A stretch of DNA of 16,275 bases from Phycisphaerae bacterium (lineage in GTDB: Bacteria; Planctomycetota; Phycisphaerae; WQYP01). Under the pieces are notes generated by a model. The model was not told where the DNA came from. It was given only the letters and a program-made list of their open reading frames with translations, and searched no databases. Numbering within the stretch: the stretch's first letter is position 1; every line of letters begins with the position of its first letter. The translations under genes were made by a program, and so were the position numbers. The stretch spans positions 1 to 16,275 of the forward strand of contig JABEVA010000391.1 of NCBI GenBank assembly GCA_013044065.1, read 5' to 3'. This document shows, in pieces, positions 6,484 to 13,635 of the stretch.

Positions 6484-8462
6484 ATTGGATGGCGTTGGTA
6501 TTGGTTGGTGTGATTGCATTTGCCGTGAGTGGCCCCGTGGGAATGCTGGGCCGCCGCGGCGGGAATGGGTGGCAGTGGGTGTCGGCGGTGGTTGCGGTTG
6601 GGGGCGGGCTGTGCGGACTGGTGGGGGCCTTTGCGGTACTCCTAGGTTCGCTCTCGGAGTCGCTTTCCTTTCCGGCGGCGGCCCCGGCCATGACGCTGGA
6701 CCTGCGGGTTGGTCCGCTATCGGCATTTTTTTTGATACCCATTTTTGCCATTGGGGCGCTAAGTTCCATCTACGGATTGGGTTACTGGCGACAAAGCCGC
6801 CACCCGCGTACTGGTCGCAAACTGAGATTCTGGTATGGCTTGCTGATTGCGGGCATGGCCATGCTGACGTTGTGCGAAAACAGTATTGATTTTCTGGTGG
6901 CGTGGGAAATGATGGCCTTGAGCACATTCTTCCTCATTATCATAGAAGATCAAAAGCTGGCGGCGCGGCAGGCGGCCTGGGTTTATCTGGTGGCTACGCA
7001 TTTAGGTACGTTGTTGCTGGTGGCGTTGTTTGCGATTTTGCGTGTCATCACTGGTTCATTTCTATTTCATCCTCTACCGCCGGGGCAGGTGGGAATGGGG
7101 TTACAAACAACGATATTTCTGCTGGCCACTGCGGGCTTTGGTCTCAAAGCCGGCATTGTGCCGTTGCATTTTTGGCTGCCGGAGGCCCATGCCAACGCTC
7201 CGAGTCACGTATCGGCTACATTGTCAGGAGTGACGCTGAAGATGGGTATTTTCGGCATGCTACGTGTGCTTACCCTGCTGTCCGCCCGGCCGCCGGCGTG
7301 GGGATTTTTCCTGCTGACGCTGGGCGTGGTCAGCGCTTTTATGGGTGTTTTGTGGGCAATTGGTCAACATGATGTGAAAAAAATGTTGGCGTATCACAGT
7401 GTGGAAAACATCGGCATTATTCTGATGGGCTTGGGGCTGGCGTTGTTGGGCGAGGCGGAACATCAGCCCATCTGGATTGTTCTGGGCATGGCGGGCTGTT
7501 TGTTGCATGTGTGGAATCATGGGTTGTTCAAGTCGTTGCTTTTTTTATCCGCGGGTAGCGTGATCCATTGCACCGGCACACGCGATATAGATCGGCTGGG
7601 TGGCTTGGCTAAATCCATGAAAATCACCGCAGCACTTTTTATGCTGGGTTCTTTGGCGATTTGCGGCTTGCCGCCGCTGAATGGATTTATCAGCGAGCTT
7701 TTCATTTATCTGGGGCTTTTTCACACGATTGCACGGCTGCCGATATTGTCGCTGGCGGCGGCCGTGCTGGCCATGGTGGGAGCTTTGGCGGCGGCATGTT
7801 TTACCAAGGCGTACGGGGTGGCTTTTCTTGGGACCGCGCGGAACAATGTCCGTCGTGCGCATGAGTCCGGCCCGACACTTTGGATACCCATGTGCGTTCT
7901 TGCCGCGGCCTGTGTTCTCATTGGCGTTGCCCCCAGTCTGGTCTTAGCTCCGTTGATGCACGCCACCGCCGCCTGGAGCGGACAGACGCTGCCGGCTCTG
8001 GGCAGCCTGGTTCCGTTCCGGACGCTCTCCATGTTGGGGGTTGGGCTGATTGCCGCCACTGGAGTGGGCTTTCTTGTGCAGCGATACGCTCTGCGCCAGG
8101 CCCGCACCGGAGCCACCTGGGCCTGTGGCTACATCGCCCCGTCCAAGCGCATGCAATACACGGCTTCTTCTCTGGCCCAGATGCTGCTGACGGCGTTGGG
8201 GCCGCTGCTGCACCAACGCCGCCGTGAGCCGCGAATATCGGGGGTATTGGTCGGACCAAGCCATTTTCACACCGTGGTTAGCGACCCGGTGTTGAAGGAT
8301 GCCGTGGAGCCGATATGGCGGCGGCTGCGATCCATGCTGGCTAGAGGGCAAGGCTTCCAGAAAGGCAGCATTCAGAATTATATTTTCTACATGCTGCTGA
8401 TATTGCTTGCTTTGTTGGCGTTTACACTGCCGCTGGCCATGTTGTGGAAGCTGTTGTTTTAG
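6480..8462 (+). CDS. hyfB: HyfB-like antiporter subunit, copy 1 (Ehr complex)
   Basis: This 660-residue polytopic membrane protein belongs to the HyfB/HycC/NuoL/MrpD proton-translocating family, and its length is close to E. coli HyfB. Charged residues of the ion channel are visible: Glu143 in LVAWEMMALS, Lys223 in GFGLKAGIVPLHFWLPEAHA, Lys254 in the next helix, Lys300/Lys301 with His306 in HDVKKMLAYHSVENIG, and Lys351 in NHGLFKSLLF. A C-terminal cytoplasmic segment contains WACGYIAPSKRMQYTASS (about 544-561), typical of HyfB-type proteins, and is followed by a last helix. Its inferred role is H+ or Na+ translocation driven by the redox arm. The ATG at 6480 overlaps the upstream stop. The family is certain; the function is by analogy. 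Confidence 0.92.
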   Translation: MNWMALVLVGVIAFAVSGPVGMLGRRGGNGWQWVSAVVAVGGGLCGLVGAFAVLLGSLSESLSFPAAAPAMTLDLRVGPLSAFFLIPIFAIGALSSIYGLGYWRQSRHPRTGRKLRFWYGLLIAGMAMLTLCENSIDFLVAWEMMALSTFFLIIIEDQKLAARQAAWVYLVATHLGTLLLVALFAILRVITGSFLFHPLPPGQVGMGLQTTIFLLATAGFGLKAGIVPLHFWLPEAHANAPSHVSATLSGVTLKMGIFGMLRVLTLLSARPPAWGFFLLTLGVVSAFMGVLWAIGQHDVKKMLAYHSVENIGIILMGLGLALLGEAEHQPIWIVLGMAGCLLHVWNHGLFKSLLFLSAGSVIHCTGTRDIDRLGGLAKSMKITAALFMLGSLAICGLPPLNGFISELFIYLGLFHTIARLPILSLAAAVLAMVGALAAACFTKAYGVAFLGTARNNVRRAHESGPTLWIPMCVLAAACVLIGVAPSLVLAPLMHATAAWSGQTLPALGSLVPFRTLSMLGVGLIAATGVGFLVQRYALRQARTGATWACGYIAPSKRMQYTASSLAQMLLTALGPLLHQRRREPRISGVLVGPSHFHTVVSDPVLKDAVEPIWRRLRSMLARGQGFQKGSIQNYIFYMLLILLALLAFTLPLAMLWKLLF

Positions 8463-8484
8463 TCCCGGCAGATGGCGGGGCCCT

Positions 8485-10470
8485 ATGGAGTTATATTTGA
8501 TGAACCTGCTGATCTTGATTATGACCGCGATCGGCCTGATCTGCAGCGGAGTGCCGGGGTTATTTTATCATCGGCGCAGCGCGACCGGCCAGCACGTGGC
8601 AATGGCGATCAATGTGGTGGCCTCGGCCGTGGGTATGGCCGCAGTGCTCTTCCATGATATTCCGCGGGTGGCGGCGGAAGGATGGCATCCCGTCTGTTCG
8701 TTGCCCATCGGTAAACTGGCCCTGAGCCTTGACGATATGAGCGCCTGGTTTTTACTGCCCATCTTTTTTATCTCAGCTCTCGGATCCGTCTATGGCCTGG
8801 GTTACTGGCCGCAGCGGAAACATCCTGTCGATGGTCGCAAGCTGCGTCTGTTTTGGGGGTTGATGTCGGGCGCGATGGTTCTGGTGGTGCTGGCGGCCAA
8901 CAGCGTTTGGTTCCTGATCGCGTGGGAAATTATGGCGTTGTCGGGTTATTTTCTGCTGACGACTGAGGATGGAAGGCCCGAGGTGCGGCAGTCGGGCTGG
9001 GTTTACTTTATCGCGACACATTTAGCGACGCTGTGCCTGATCGTTTTTTTTGTAATGCTGAGAATTTATTCCGGGTCGTTTCATCTCTGGCCGAGGGCTT
9101 TGGTCGGGCTGCCCGTGGGGGTGTTGACGGCCCTGTTTCTCCTTGGGCTGATTGGCTTTGGCTTTAAGGCGGGGTTGGTTCCACTGCACGTATGGCTACC
9201 GGCCGGCCATGCCAACGCCCCAAGCCACGTATCGGCTTTATTTTCCGGTGTGATGCTGAATATGGGGATCTACGGCATCATGCGGTTGGTGGTTATGACC
9301 GGCAACCCGCCGCTGTGGTGGGGAGTTGTGTTGATCAGTGTGGGCATGTTATCGGCATTTTCAGCCATCACCTGGGCGATGGCGCAGCGGGATTTTAAGC
9401 GGTTGCTGGCGTACAGCAGCATCGAGAATATCGGCATCATTACCACGGGTCTGGGGCTAGCGGTCCTGGGGTTGTCCGTAGATCAGCCCATTTGGGTGGC
9501 GCTGGGACTGGGCGGAGCGTTGCTCCATACGCTGAACCATAGCCTTTTCAAACCACTGCTGTTTATGGGAGCAGGGGGAATGATTCATAGCGCCAAGACC
9601 CGTGATATGGAATCTTTGGGGGGGTTAGCCGCACGTATGCCGGCAGTATTTTGCGTGATGCTGTTGGGTTCCGCCGCCATCGCGGCCCTTCCGCCGTTGA
9701 ATGGCTTTGTCAGTGAAATGCTGATTTATCTGGGCTTTTTTCAGACTCTGCACGGTTCGGCAGCCGCGACTTGGGCGGCTTGGGTGGTTCCCGCGCTGGC
9801 TCTGGTCGGGGCTGTTGCGCTGATGACTTTTGTTAAACTTACCGCCACCTGTTTTGTCGGTCAGCCACGCAGCGCTGCCGCCGCTGGTGCCCATGATCCC
9901 GCCGCTACGATGTTGTGGCCCATGATACTGCTGGCAGCGGCCTGTGTGTTGGTGGGTGCTTTTCCGGTCTTGCTGGTGGGTTTGTTGGATCATGCCATTG
10001 CGGCATGGGTGCCATCCCACCGCAGTATCCCGTTGGTCAGCATCATCAACTTCTGGTGGCTTACGGCGTTAGCCCTGCCGCTGATGATTTGCGCGGCGGG
10101 GATCGCGTGGTGGATTCATCGTTGCCGAAGAAGCGTGCCCGAAACGATCATCGGTACATGGGATTGTGGCTACGCGGCTCCCAGCGGTCGGATGCAGTAC
10201 ACCGGTTCGTCGCTGATGCAGACAATGGCCGTGATTTTTCGGCGAATCTTGTGGCGGCATGAGCAGCCGCCGGAGGTTCATGGTATTTTTCCGCGACCCG
10301 CCGACTATGCCTGCAACACCCCGGATCCGCTTTTGGATCGGGTGGCGGAACCGGTTCTTAAAAAGGTCGGGCAGATACTGGAATCCGCGCGGATCCTGCA
10401 AAGCGGATCCGCACAATTGTACATGGTTTACATACTCTTAATTCTTTTGATATTGCTGATGACTAGATGA
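8485..10470 (+). CDS. hyfB: HyfB-like antiporter subunit, copy 2 (Ehr complex)
   Basis: This second HyfB-type membrane subunit is about 661 residues and a clear tandem paralogue of the preceding gene: same YGLGYW, WLP-HANAPSHVSA, SIENIGII and WDCGYAAPSGRMQYTGSS motifs in the same order. Channel residues are Glu148 (IAWEIMALSG), Lys228 (GFGFKAGLVPLH), Lys305 with Arg306 (RDFKRLLAYSS) and Lys356 (NHSLFKPLLF). The helix after HANAPSHVSA carries Asn259 where copy 1 has Lys254. The start is uncertain. The ATG at 8485 has GGCGG 6 nt upstream and gives nearly the same length as copy 1; the ATG at 8500 has GGAG 9 nt upstream and aligns the N-termini without a gap. The frame runs back to 8407 but overlaps copy 1. 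It follows copy 1 by 22 nt. Confidence 0.9.
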   Translation: MELYLMNLLILIMTAIGLICSGVPGLFYHRRSATGQHVAMAINVVASAVGMAAVLFHDIPRVAAEGWHPVCSLPIGKLALSLDDMSAWFLLPIFFISALGSVYGLGYWPQRKHPVDGRKLRLFWGLMSGAMVLVVLAANSVWFLIAWEIMALSGYFLLTTEDGRPEVRQSGWVYFIATHLATLCLIVFFVMLRIYSGSFHLWPRALVGLPVGVLTALFLLGLIGFGFKAGLVPLHVWLPAGHANAPSHVSALFSGVMLNMGIYGIMRLVVMTGNPPLWWGVVLISVGMLSAFSAITWAMAQRDFKRLLAYSSIENIGIITTGLGLAVLGLSVDQPIWVALGLGGALLHTLNHSLFKPLLFMGAGGMIHSAKTRDMESLGGLAARMPAVFCVMLLGSAAIAALPPLNGFVSEMLIYLGFFQTLHGSAAATWAAWVVPALALVGAVALMTFVKLTATCFVGQPRSAAAAGAHDPAATMLWPMILLAAACVLVGAFPVLLVGLLDHAIAAWVPSHRSIPLVSIINFWWLTALALPLMICAAGIAWWIHRCRRSVPETIIGTWDCGYAAPSGRMQYTGSSLMQTMAVIFRRILWRHEQPPEVHGIFPRPADYACNTPDPLLDRVAEPVLKKVGQILESARILQSGSAQLYMVYILLILLILLMTR

Positions 10471-10498
10471 AGGGCCGCCGGCGACAGCGAGATCGATC

Positions 10499-11416
10499 AT
10501 GACTACATTCATTGGAATAAGCCTTCAGGCTGTGCTACTGACGCTGCTGCCGCCGTTGCTCTTGGGAATCATTAACAAAACCAAGGCTGGATTTGTGGGG
10601 CGGCGTGGCCCACCGGTCTTGCAGGTGTACTACGATCTGCTGCGTCTGGTGAAAAAAAATGTAGTGATCAGTTCCACCACCACCTGGGTTTTTCTGGCTG
10701 CTCCACTGGTCAGCGTTGCCAGTGTGGTGCTGGCTGGGCTCATGGTGCCGCTGGGGCCGACGGCGGCCCCCATTCATTTCAAGGGTGATCTGATTATGTT
10801 TGCCTATCTGCTGGCGTTGGGACGCTTTTTCACCACGCTGGCCGCTCTGGACACCGGGTCCTCGTTTGAGGGTATGGGAGCGGCGCGGGAATTAACTTTT
10901 GCCTGTTTCTCCGAGCCGGCTCTATTTTTGGCCCTGCTGGTGCTGGTGAAACTCAGCGGTGCGTTGAGCCTTTCGGCGATGTTGTTGCCCGCCAGTCATG
11001 TCCGTATCGGATCAACGGCCTCTGCGGCGCTGGTGCTGATAGCGGTAAGCCTGTTTGTGGTGCTGCTGGCAGAGACTTCCCGCATTCCCGTGGATGATCC
11101 GAACACCCATCTGGAATTGACCATGATTCATGAAGTCATGGTGCTGGATAACAGCGGTCCGCTGCTGGGAGCCCAAATTTATGCCTCCTCGGTGAAGCTC
11201 CTGATCCTGGCCGCATTTTTACTCCACGTCGTTTTGCCGTTGAAGCCCGCCTTGGTTGGTCGGGATTGGGGCCTCATGCTGGTGGGGCTGGTGGCGGTGG
11301 CGGGGATCATCGGAGCGGTAGAATCGCTCATGGCCCGATTACAGATGCGGTTTGTGCCAACGCTGCTGGTGGCGGCGTGTCTTTTCAGTGGTTTTGGATT
11401 TTTGTTAATTCTTTGA
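10499..11416 (+). CDS. hyfC: HyfC-like membrane subunit (NuoH/HycD family)
   Basis: The 305-residue protein belongs to the NuoH/HycD/HyfC family, which anchors the redox arm to the membrane and carries the path between the terminal Fe-S cluster or quinone-site region and the antiporters. Diagnostic motifs are TKAGFVGRRGPPVLQVYYDL (28-47), GSSFEGMGAARE (120-131) and LAETSRIPVDDPNTHLELTM (190-209), followed by IHE (210-212). The acidic residues around 124, 131, 192 and 199-200 are those thought to transmit conformational or protonic changes in complex I. About eight hydrophobic helices can be seen. The ATG at 10499 has GAG 7 nt upstream and lies 28 nt after hyfB copy 2. Confidence 0.93.
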   Translation: MTTFIGISLQAVLLTLLPPLLLGIINKTKAGFVGRRGPPVLQVYYDLLRLVKKNVVISSTTTWVFLAAPLVSVASVVLAGLMVPLGPTAAPIHFKGDLIMFAYLLALGRFFTTLAALDTGSSFEGMGAARELTFACFSEPALFLALLVLVKLSGALSLSAMLLPASHVRIGSTASAALVLIAVSLFVVLLAETSRIPVDDPNTHLELTMIHEVMVLDNSGPLLGAQIYASSVKLLILAAFLLHVVLPLKPALVGRDWGLMLVGLVAVAGIIGAVESLMARLQMRFVPTLLVAACLFSGFGFLLIL

Positions 11417-11429
11417 GGGTGTGTTCCGG

Positions 11430-12071
11430 ATGCTTATGATTCTTAATGCCATCCTGGTGCTGGTGATACTCATCAATCTTTTCGCCCTGGGAACCAGCCG
11501 CATGAAGGCACTGATACATGCGGCCGCATTTCAGGGCGTGTTGCTGGGATTCCTGCCGCCTCTGGTCGTCAAAGATGTCGGAACCTTGCCGTTGCTGATG
11601 GCCGTGATGACCATCGTGCTCAAAGGTATTGTGATTCCCAACATGTTGCTCAAGGCTCTGCGCGACGCCCAGGTGAAACGCGAAGTCGAACCTCTGATCG
11701 GCTTTATGCCCAGTATCCTGCTGGGAGCTGTGGCCACGGCCGTCGCGCTGGCCTTGGCCGGACATCTGGCTCCGGCGCATAGTCCGCTGGGGCTGCTGGT
11801 GATTCCCACCTCCATTTCGATGCTTTGTACCGGCTTTTTACTTTTGACCACCCGCGTAAAAGCGGTTACGCAGGTCATCGGTTTTCTCCTGCTGGAAAAT
11901 GGCATTTTTGTGTTCGGATTGCTGTTACTTTCCGCGATTCCGTACTTGGTGGAGTTAGGCGTGTTGCTGGATTTATTTGTCGGCATTTTTGTTATCAGCA
12001 TTATTATTCACCATATTAACCGCGCGTTTGCTTCCCAGGATACCCGCCGGCTTTCTTCATTGAAGGGATGA
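11430..12071 (+). CDS. hyfE: HyfE-like membrane subunit (NuoK-related)
   Basis: The 213-residue membrane protein matches HyfE: an N-terminal helix pair, a central segment with IVLKGIVIPNML (62-73), a NuoK-like part GFLLLENGIFVFGLLL (151-166) with buried Glu156, and ELGVLLDLFVGIFV (175-188) with Glu175 and Asp181. It ends in LSSLKG, like E. coli HyfE. It is expected to link HyfC to the antiporter subunits and to take part in ion translocation. I prefer the ATG at 11430, with GAGGG 10 nt upstream (11415-11419) overlapping the hyfC stop; a GTG at 11421 and an ATG at 11436 are alternatives. The gap to hyfC is 13 nt and to hyfF 7 nt. Confidence 0.88.
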   Translation: MLMILNAILVLVILINLFALGTSRMKALIHAAAFQGVLLGFLPPLVVKDVGTLPLLMAVMTIVLKGIVIPNMLLKALRDAQVKREVEPLIGFMPSILLGAVATAVALALAGHLAPAHSPLGLLVIPTSISMLCTGFLLLTTRVKAVTQVIGFLLLENGIFVFGLLLLSAIPYLVELGVLLDLFVGIFVISIIIHHINRAFASQDTRRLSSLKG

Positions 12072-12078
12072 TTGATTC

Positions 12079-13635
12079 ATGGACGTTCTTGCCCTGATTC
12101 TGGTTTGTCCGGTGGCCACTGTGTTGGCTGGATTGATTCCCTCCAACCGCTGGCGGCCATGGATTCTGCCGGCCGCAGCAGTGGTTCATTTAAGCTTAGT
12201 GGCGATTGTCCTGCTGAGCGGAGGTATGGGCGCAAAAGTAAAACCTGGCCCGACGACGCATGAGGGTTTTATTGGCACGGCCCTGGTAACTCCTCCACAT
12301 GCCGGCACACCGTCTGTCACAAAGGTTGTCCCTGGCGATTCCGGGGGAATCGTTCTTTCGGATTGGCTGGGACTTGATCCACCGGGGCGAGTGGTGTTGT
12401 TGTTGGTCAGCATGTTATTTGTAGCTTGCGCCTTTTATACCGTCGGTTATCTCCGAGATCTCAGGGATCATCTCAATCGGGTGTTTTGTGTGTGTTTTCT
12501 GGCGTTCCTAGGAGCCATGACTCTGGTGATCTGCACCAATAACCTGGGTTTGATGTGGGTGGCCATGGAAGCCACCACATTAAGTTCCGCCCCGCTGATT
12601 TATTTCAAGCACACGCAGACCTCGATTGAAGCAACATGGAAATATTTGCTGCTGTGTTCAGTGGGTATTGCGCTGGCTCTGCTGGGATCATTTTTTGTGG
12701 CGTACGCAGCCATCCTTCATGGTCTTACACCCTCCTTGAAACTTGCGGACCTGCTGCGCCAAGCGCCCGAGATGGATAAGCGGTGGCTGGAAGCGGGATT
12801 TGTGCTGCTGCTGGTCGGCTACGGTACCAAAATGGGCTTGGCCCCCATGCACTCCTGGCTGCCCGACGCCCATGGCGAAAGTCCGTCTCCGGTTTCTGCG
12901 ATGTTCTCCGGTGCGCTCATTAGCACGGCTTTTCTGATGGTGATGCGTTCCCAACACATTTTATATGTCGCCGGGGATGGTGCTTACGCTTCCCGCCTGC
13001 TGATTTTGCTGGGGCTGTTGTCGATGGCTTTTGCGGCCATGTTCATGGTTGGCCAGAAAGATCTTAAACGGATGCTGGCTTATTCCAGTGTGGAACACAT
13101 GGGAATTTTAGCCTTGGGGCTGGGTATTGGAGGCATTGCCCTGCTGGGGGCGATGTTGCACGTGCTTACCAACGGATTTACCAAAGGGGCGCTGTTCTTA
13201 TCCGTGGGCAATATTGACCGTGCCTACGGAAGTAAAACCATTCCGGAAGTGCGTGGTGCGTTGCGACGGCTACCGCTTTCCGGCATGTTATTTCTTTTGG
13301 GATTTCTGGCCATTACCGGTTCTCCCCCATTTGGTCCGTTTATCAGCGAGTTGATCATTTTGTATGGAACCTTGATGGCGGGACATTTCCTGATTGCAGC
13401 GATATTTTTGGCTCTGCTATTGGTTATTTTTATCGGCATGGGGCGTACCGTGCTGGCGGCCACGCAAGGTTCCGTGCCCGCGAGCGGCCGAAGGAGTCGT
13501 TTTCGTGATGGCCTGCTTAGCGGTCTGCCCGTGCTGGCATGTTTGCTGATCGTGTTAATGCTGGGCCTGTATATCCCACCTCCAGTATGGGGCCTGCTGC
13601 ACCATGCCACCAATTATCTGGAGGTCAAGCCATGA
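12079..13635 (+). CDS. hyfF: HyfF-like antiporter subunit (NuoM/NuoN-like, Ehr complex)
   Basis: This third antiporter-like subunit has 518 residues, close to E. coli HyfF. It shows Glu164 in LMWVAMEATTLS, Lys251 in GTKMGLAPMHSWLPDAHGES, the QKDLKRMLAYSSVEHMGI helix (326-343) and Lys369 in TNGFTKGALFLSVGN. Between the second helix and the next one (about 48-100) is a polar Gly/Pro-rich loop of about 50 residues, longer than usual, probably on the outer side of the membrane. Its inferred role is H+ or Na+ translocation alongside the two HyfB copies. The ATG at 12079 has AAGGG upstream, overlapping the end of hyfE. Its stop overlaps the hyfG start (ATGA at 13632-13635). Confidence 0.92.
   Translation: MDVLALILVCPVATVLAGLIPSNRWRPWILPAAAVVHLSLVAIVLLSGGMGAKVKPGPTTHEGFIGTALVTPPHAGTPSVTKVVPGDSGGIVLSDWLGLDPPGRVVLLLVSMLFVACAFYTVGYLRDLRDHLNRVFCVCFLAFLGAMTLVICTNNLGLMWVAMEATTLSSAPLIYFKHTQTSIEATWKYLLLCSVGIALALLGSFFVAYAAILHGLTPSLKLADLLRQAPEMDKRWLEAGFVLLLVGYGTKMGLAPMHSWLPDAHGESPSPVSAMFSGALISTAFLMVMRSQHILYVAGDGAYASRLLILLGLLSMAFAAMFMVGQKDLKRMLAYSSVEHMGILALGLGIGGIALLGAMLHVLTNGFTKGALFLSVGNIDRAYGSKTIPEVRGALRRLPLSGMLFLLGFLAITGSPPFGPFISELIILYGTLMAGHFLIAAIFLALLLVIFIGMGRTVLAATQGSVPASGRRSRFRDGLLSGLPVLACLLIVLMLGLYIPPPVWGLLHHATNYLEVKP
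13620..13624 (+). promoter_or_regulatory. Shine-Dalgarno that sets the hyfG start
   Basis: GGAGG lies 7 nt before the ATG at 13632, inside the last codons of hyfF. It decides the start, because the same frame is open back to 13539 within hyfF. Confidence 0.7.

Noticed and set aside
6382..6927. 181-codon open frame on the minus strand
   Set aside because: It lies antisense to the HTH-EIIA and hyfB genes; its Pro/Arg-rich product is the usual antisense shadow of a GC-rich gene.
10387..10412. GGATCC-rich inverted repeat near the end of hyfB copy 2
   Set aside because: It lies in the coding sequence for SARILQSGSAQL, arms are short, and it does not sit at a gene boundary; likely chance codon use.
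13539..13631. Upstream extension of the hyfG frame inside hyfF
   Set aside because: The GGAGG at 13620-13624 and the ATGA overlap support the ATG at 13632; the extension is the shadow of the hyfF coding sequence.
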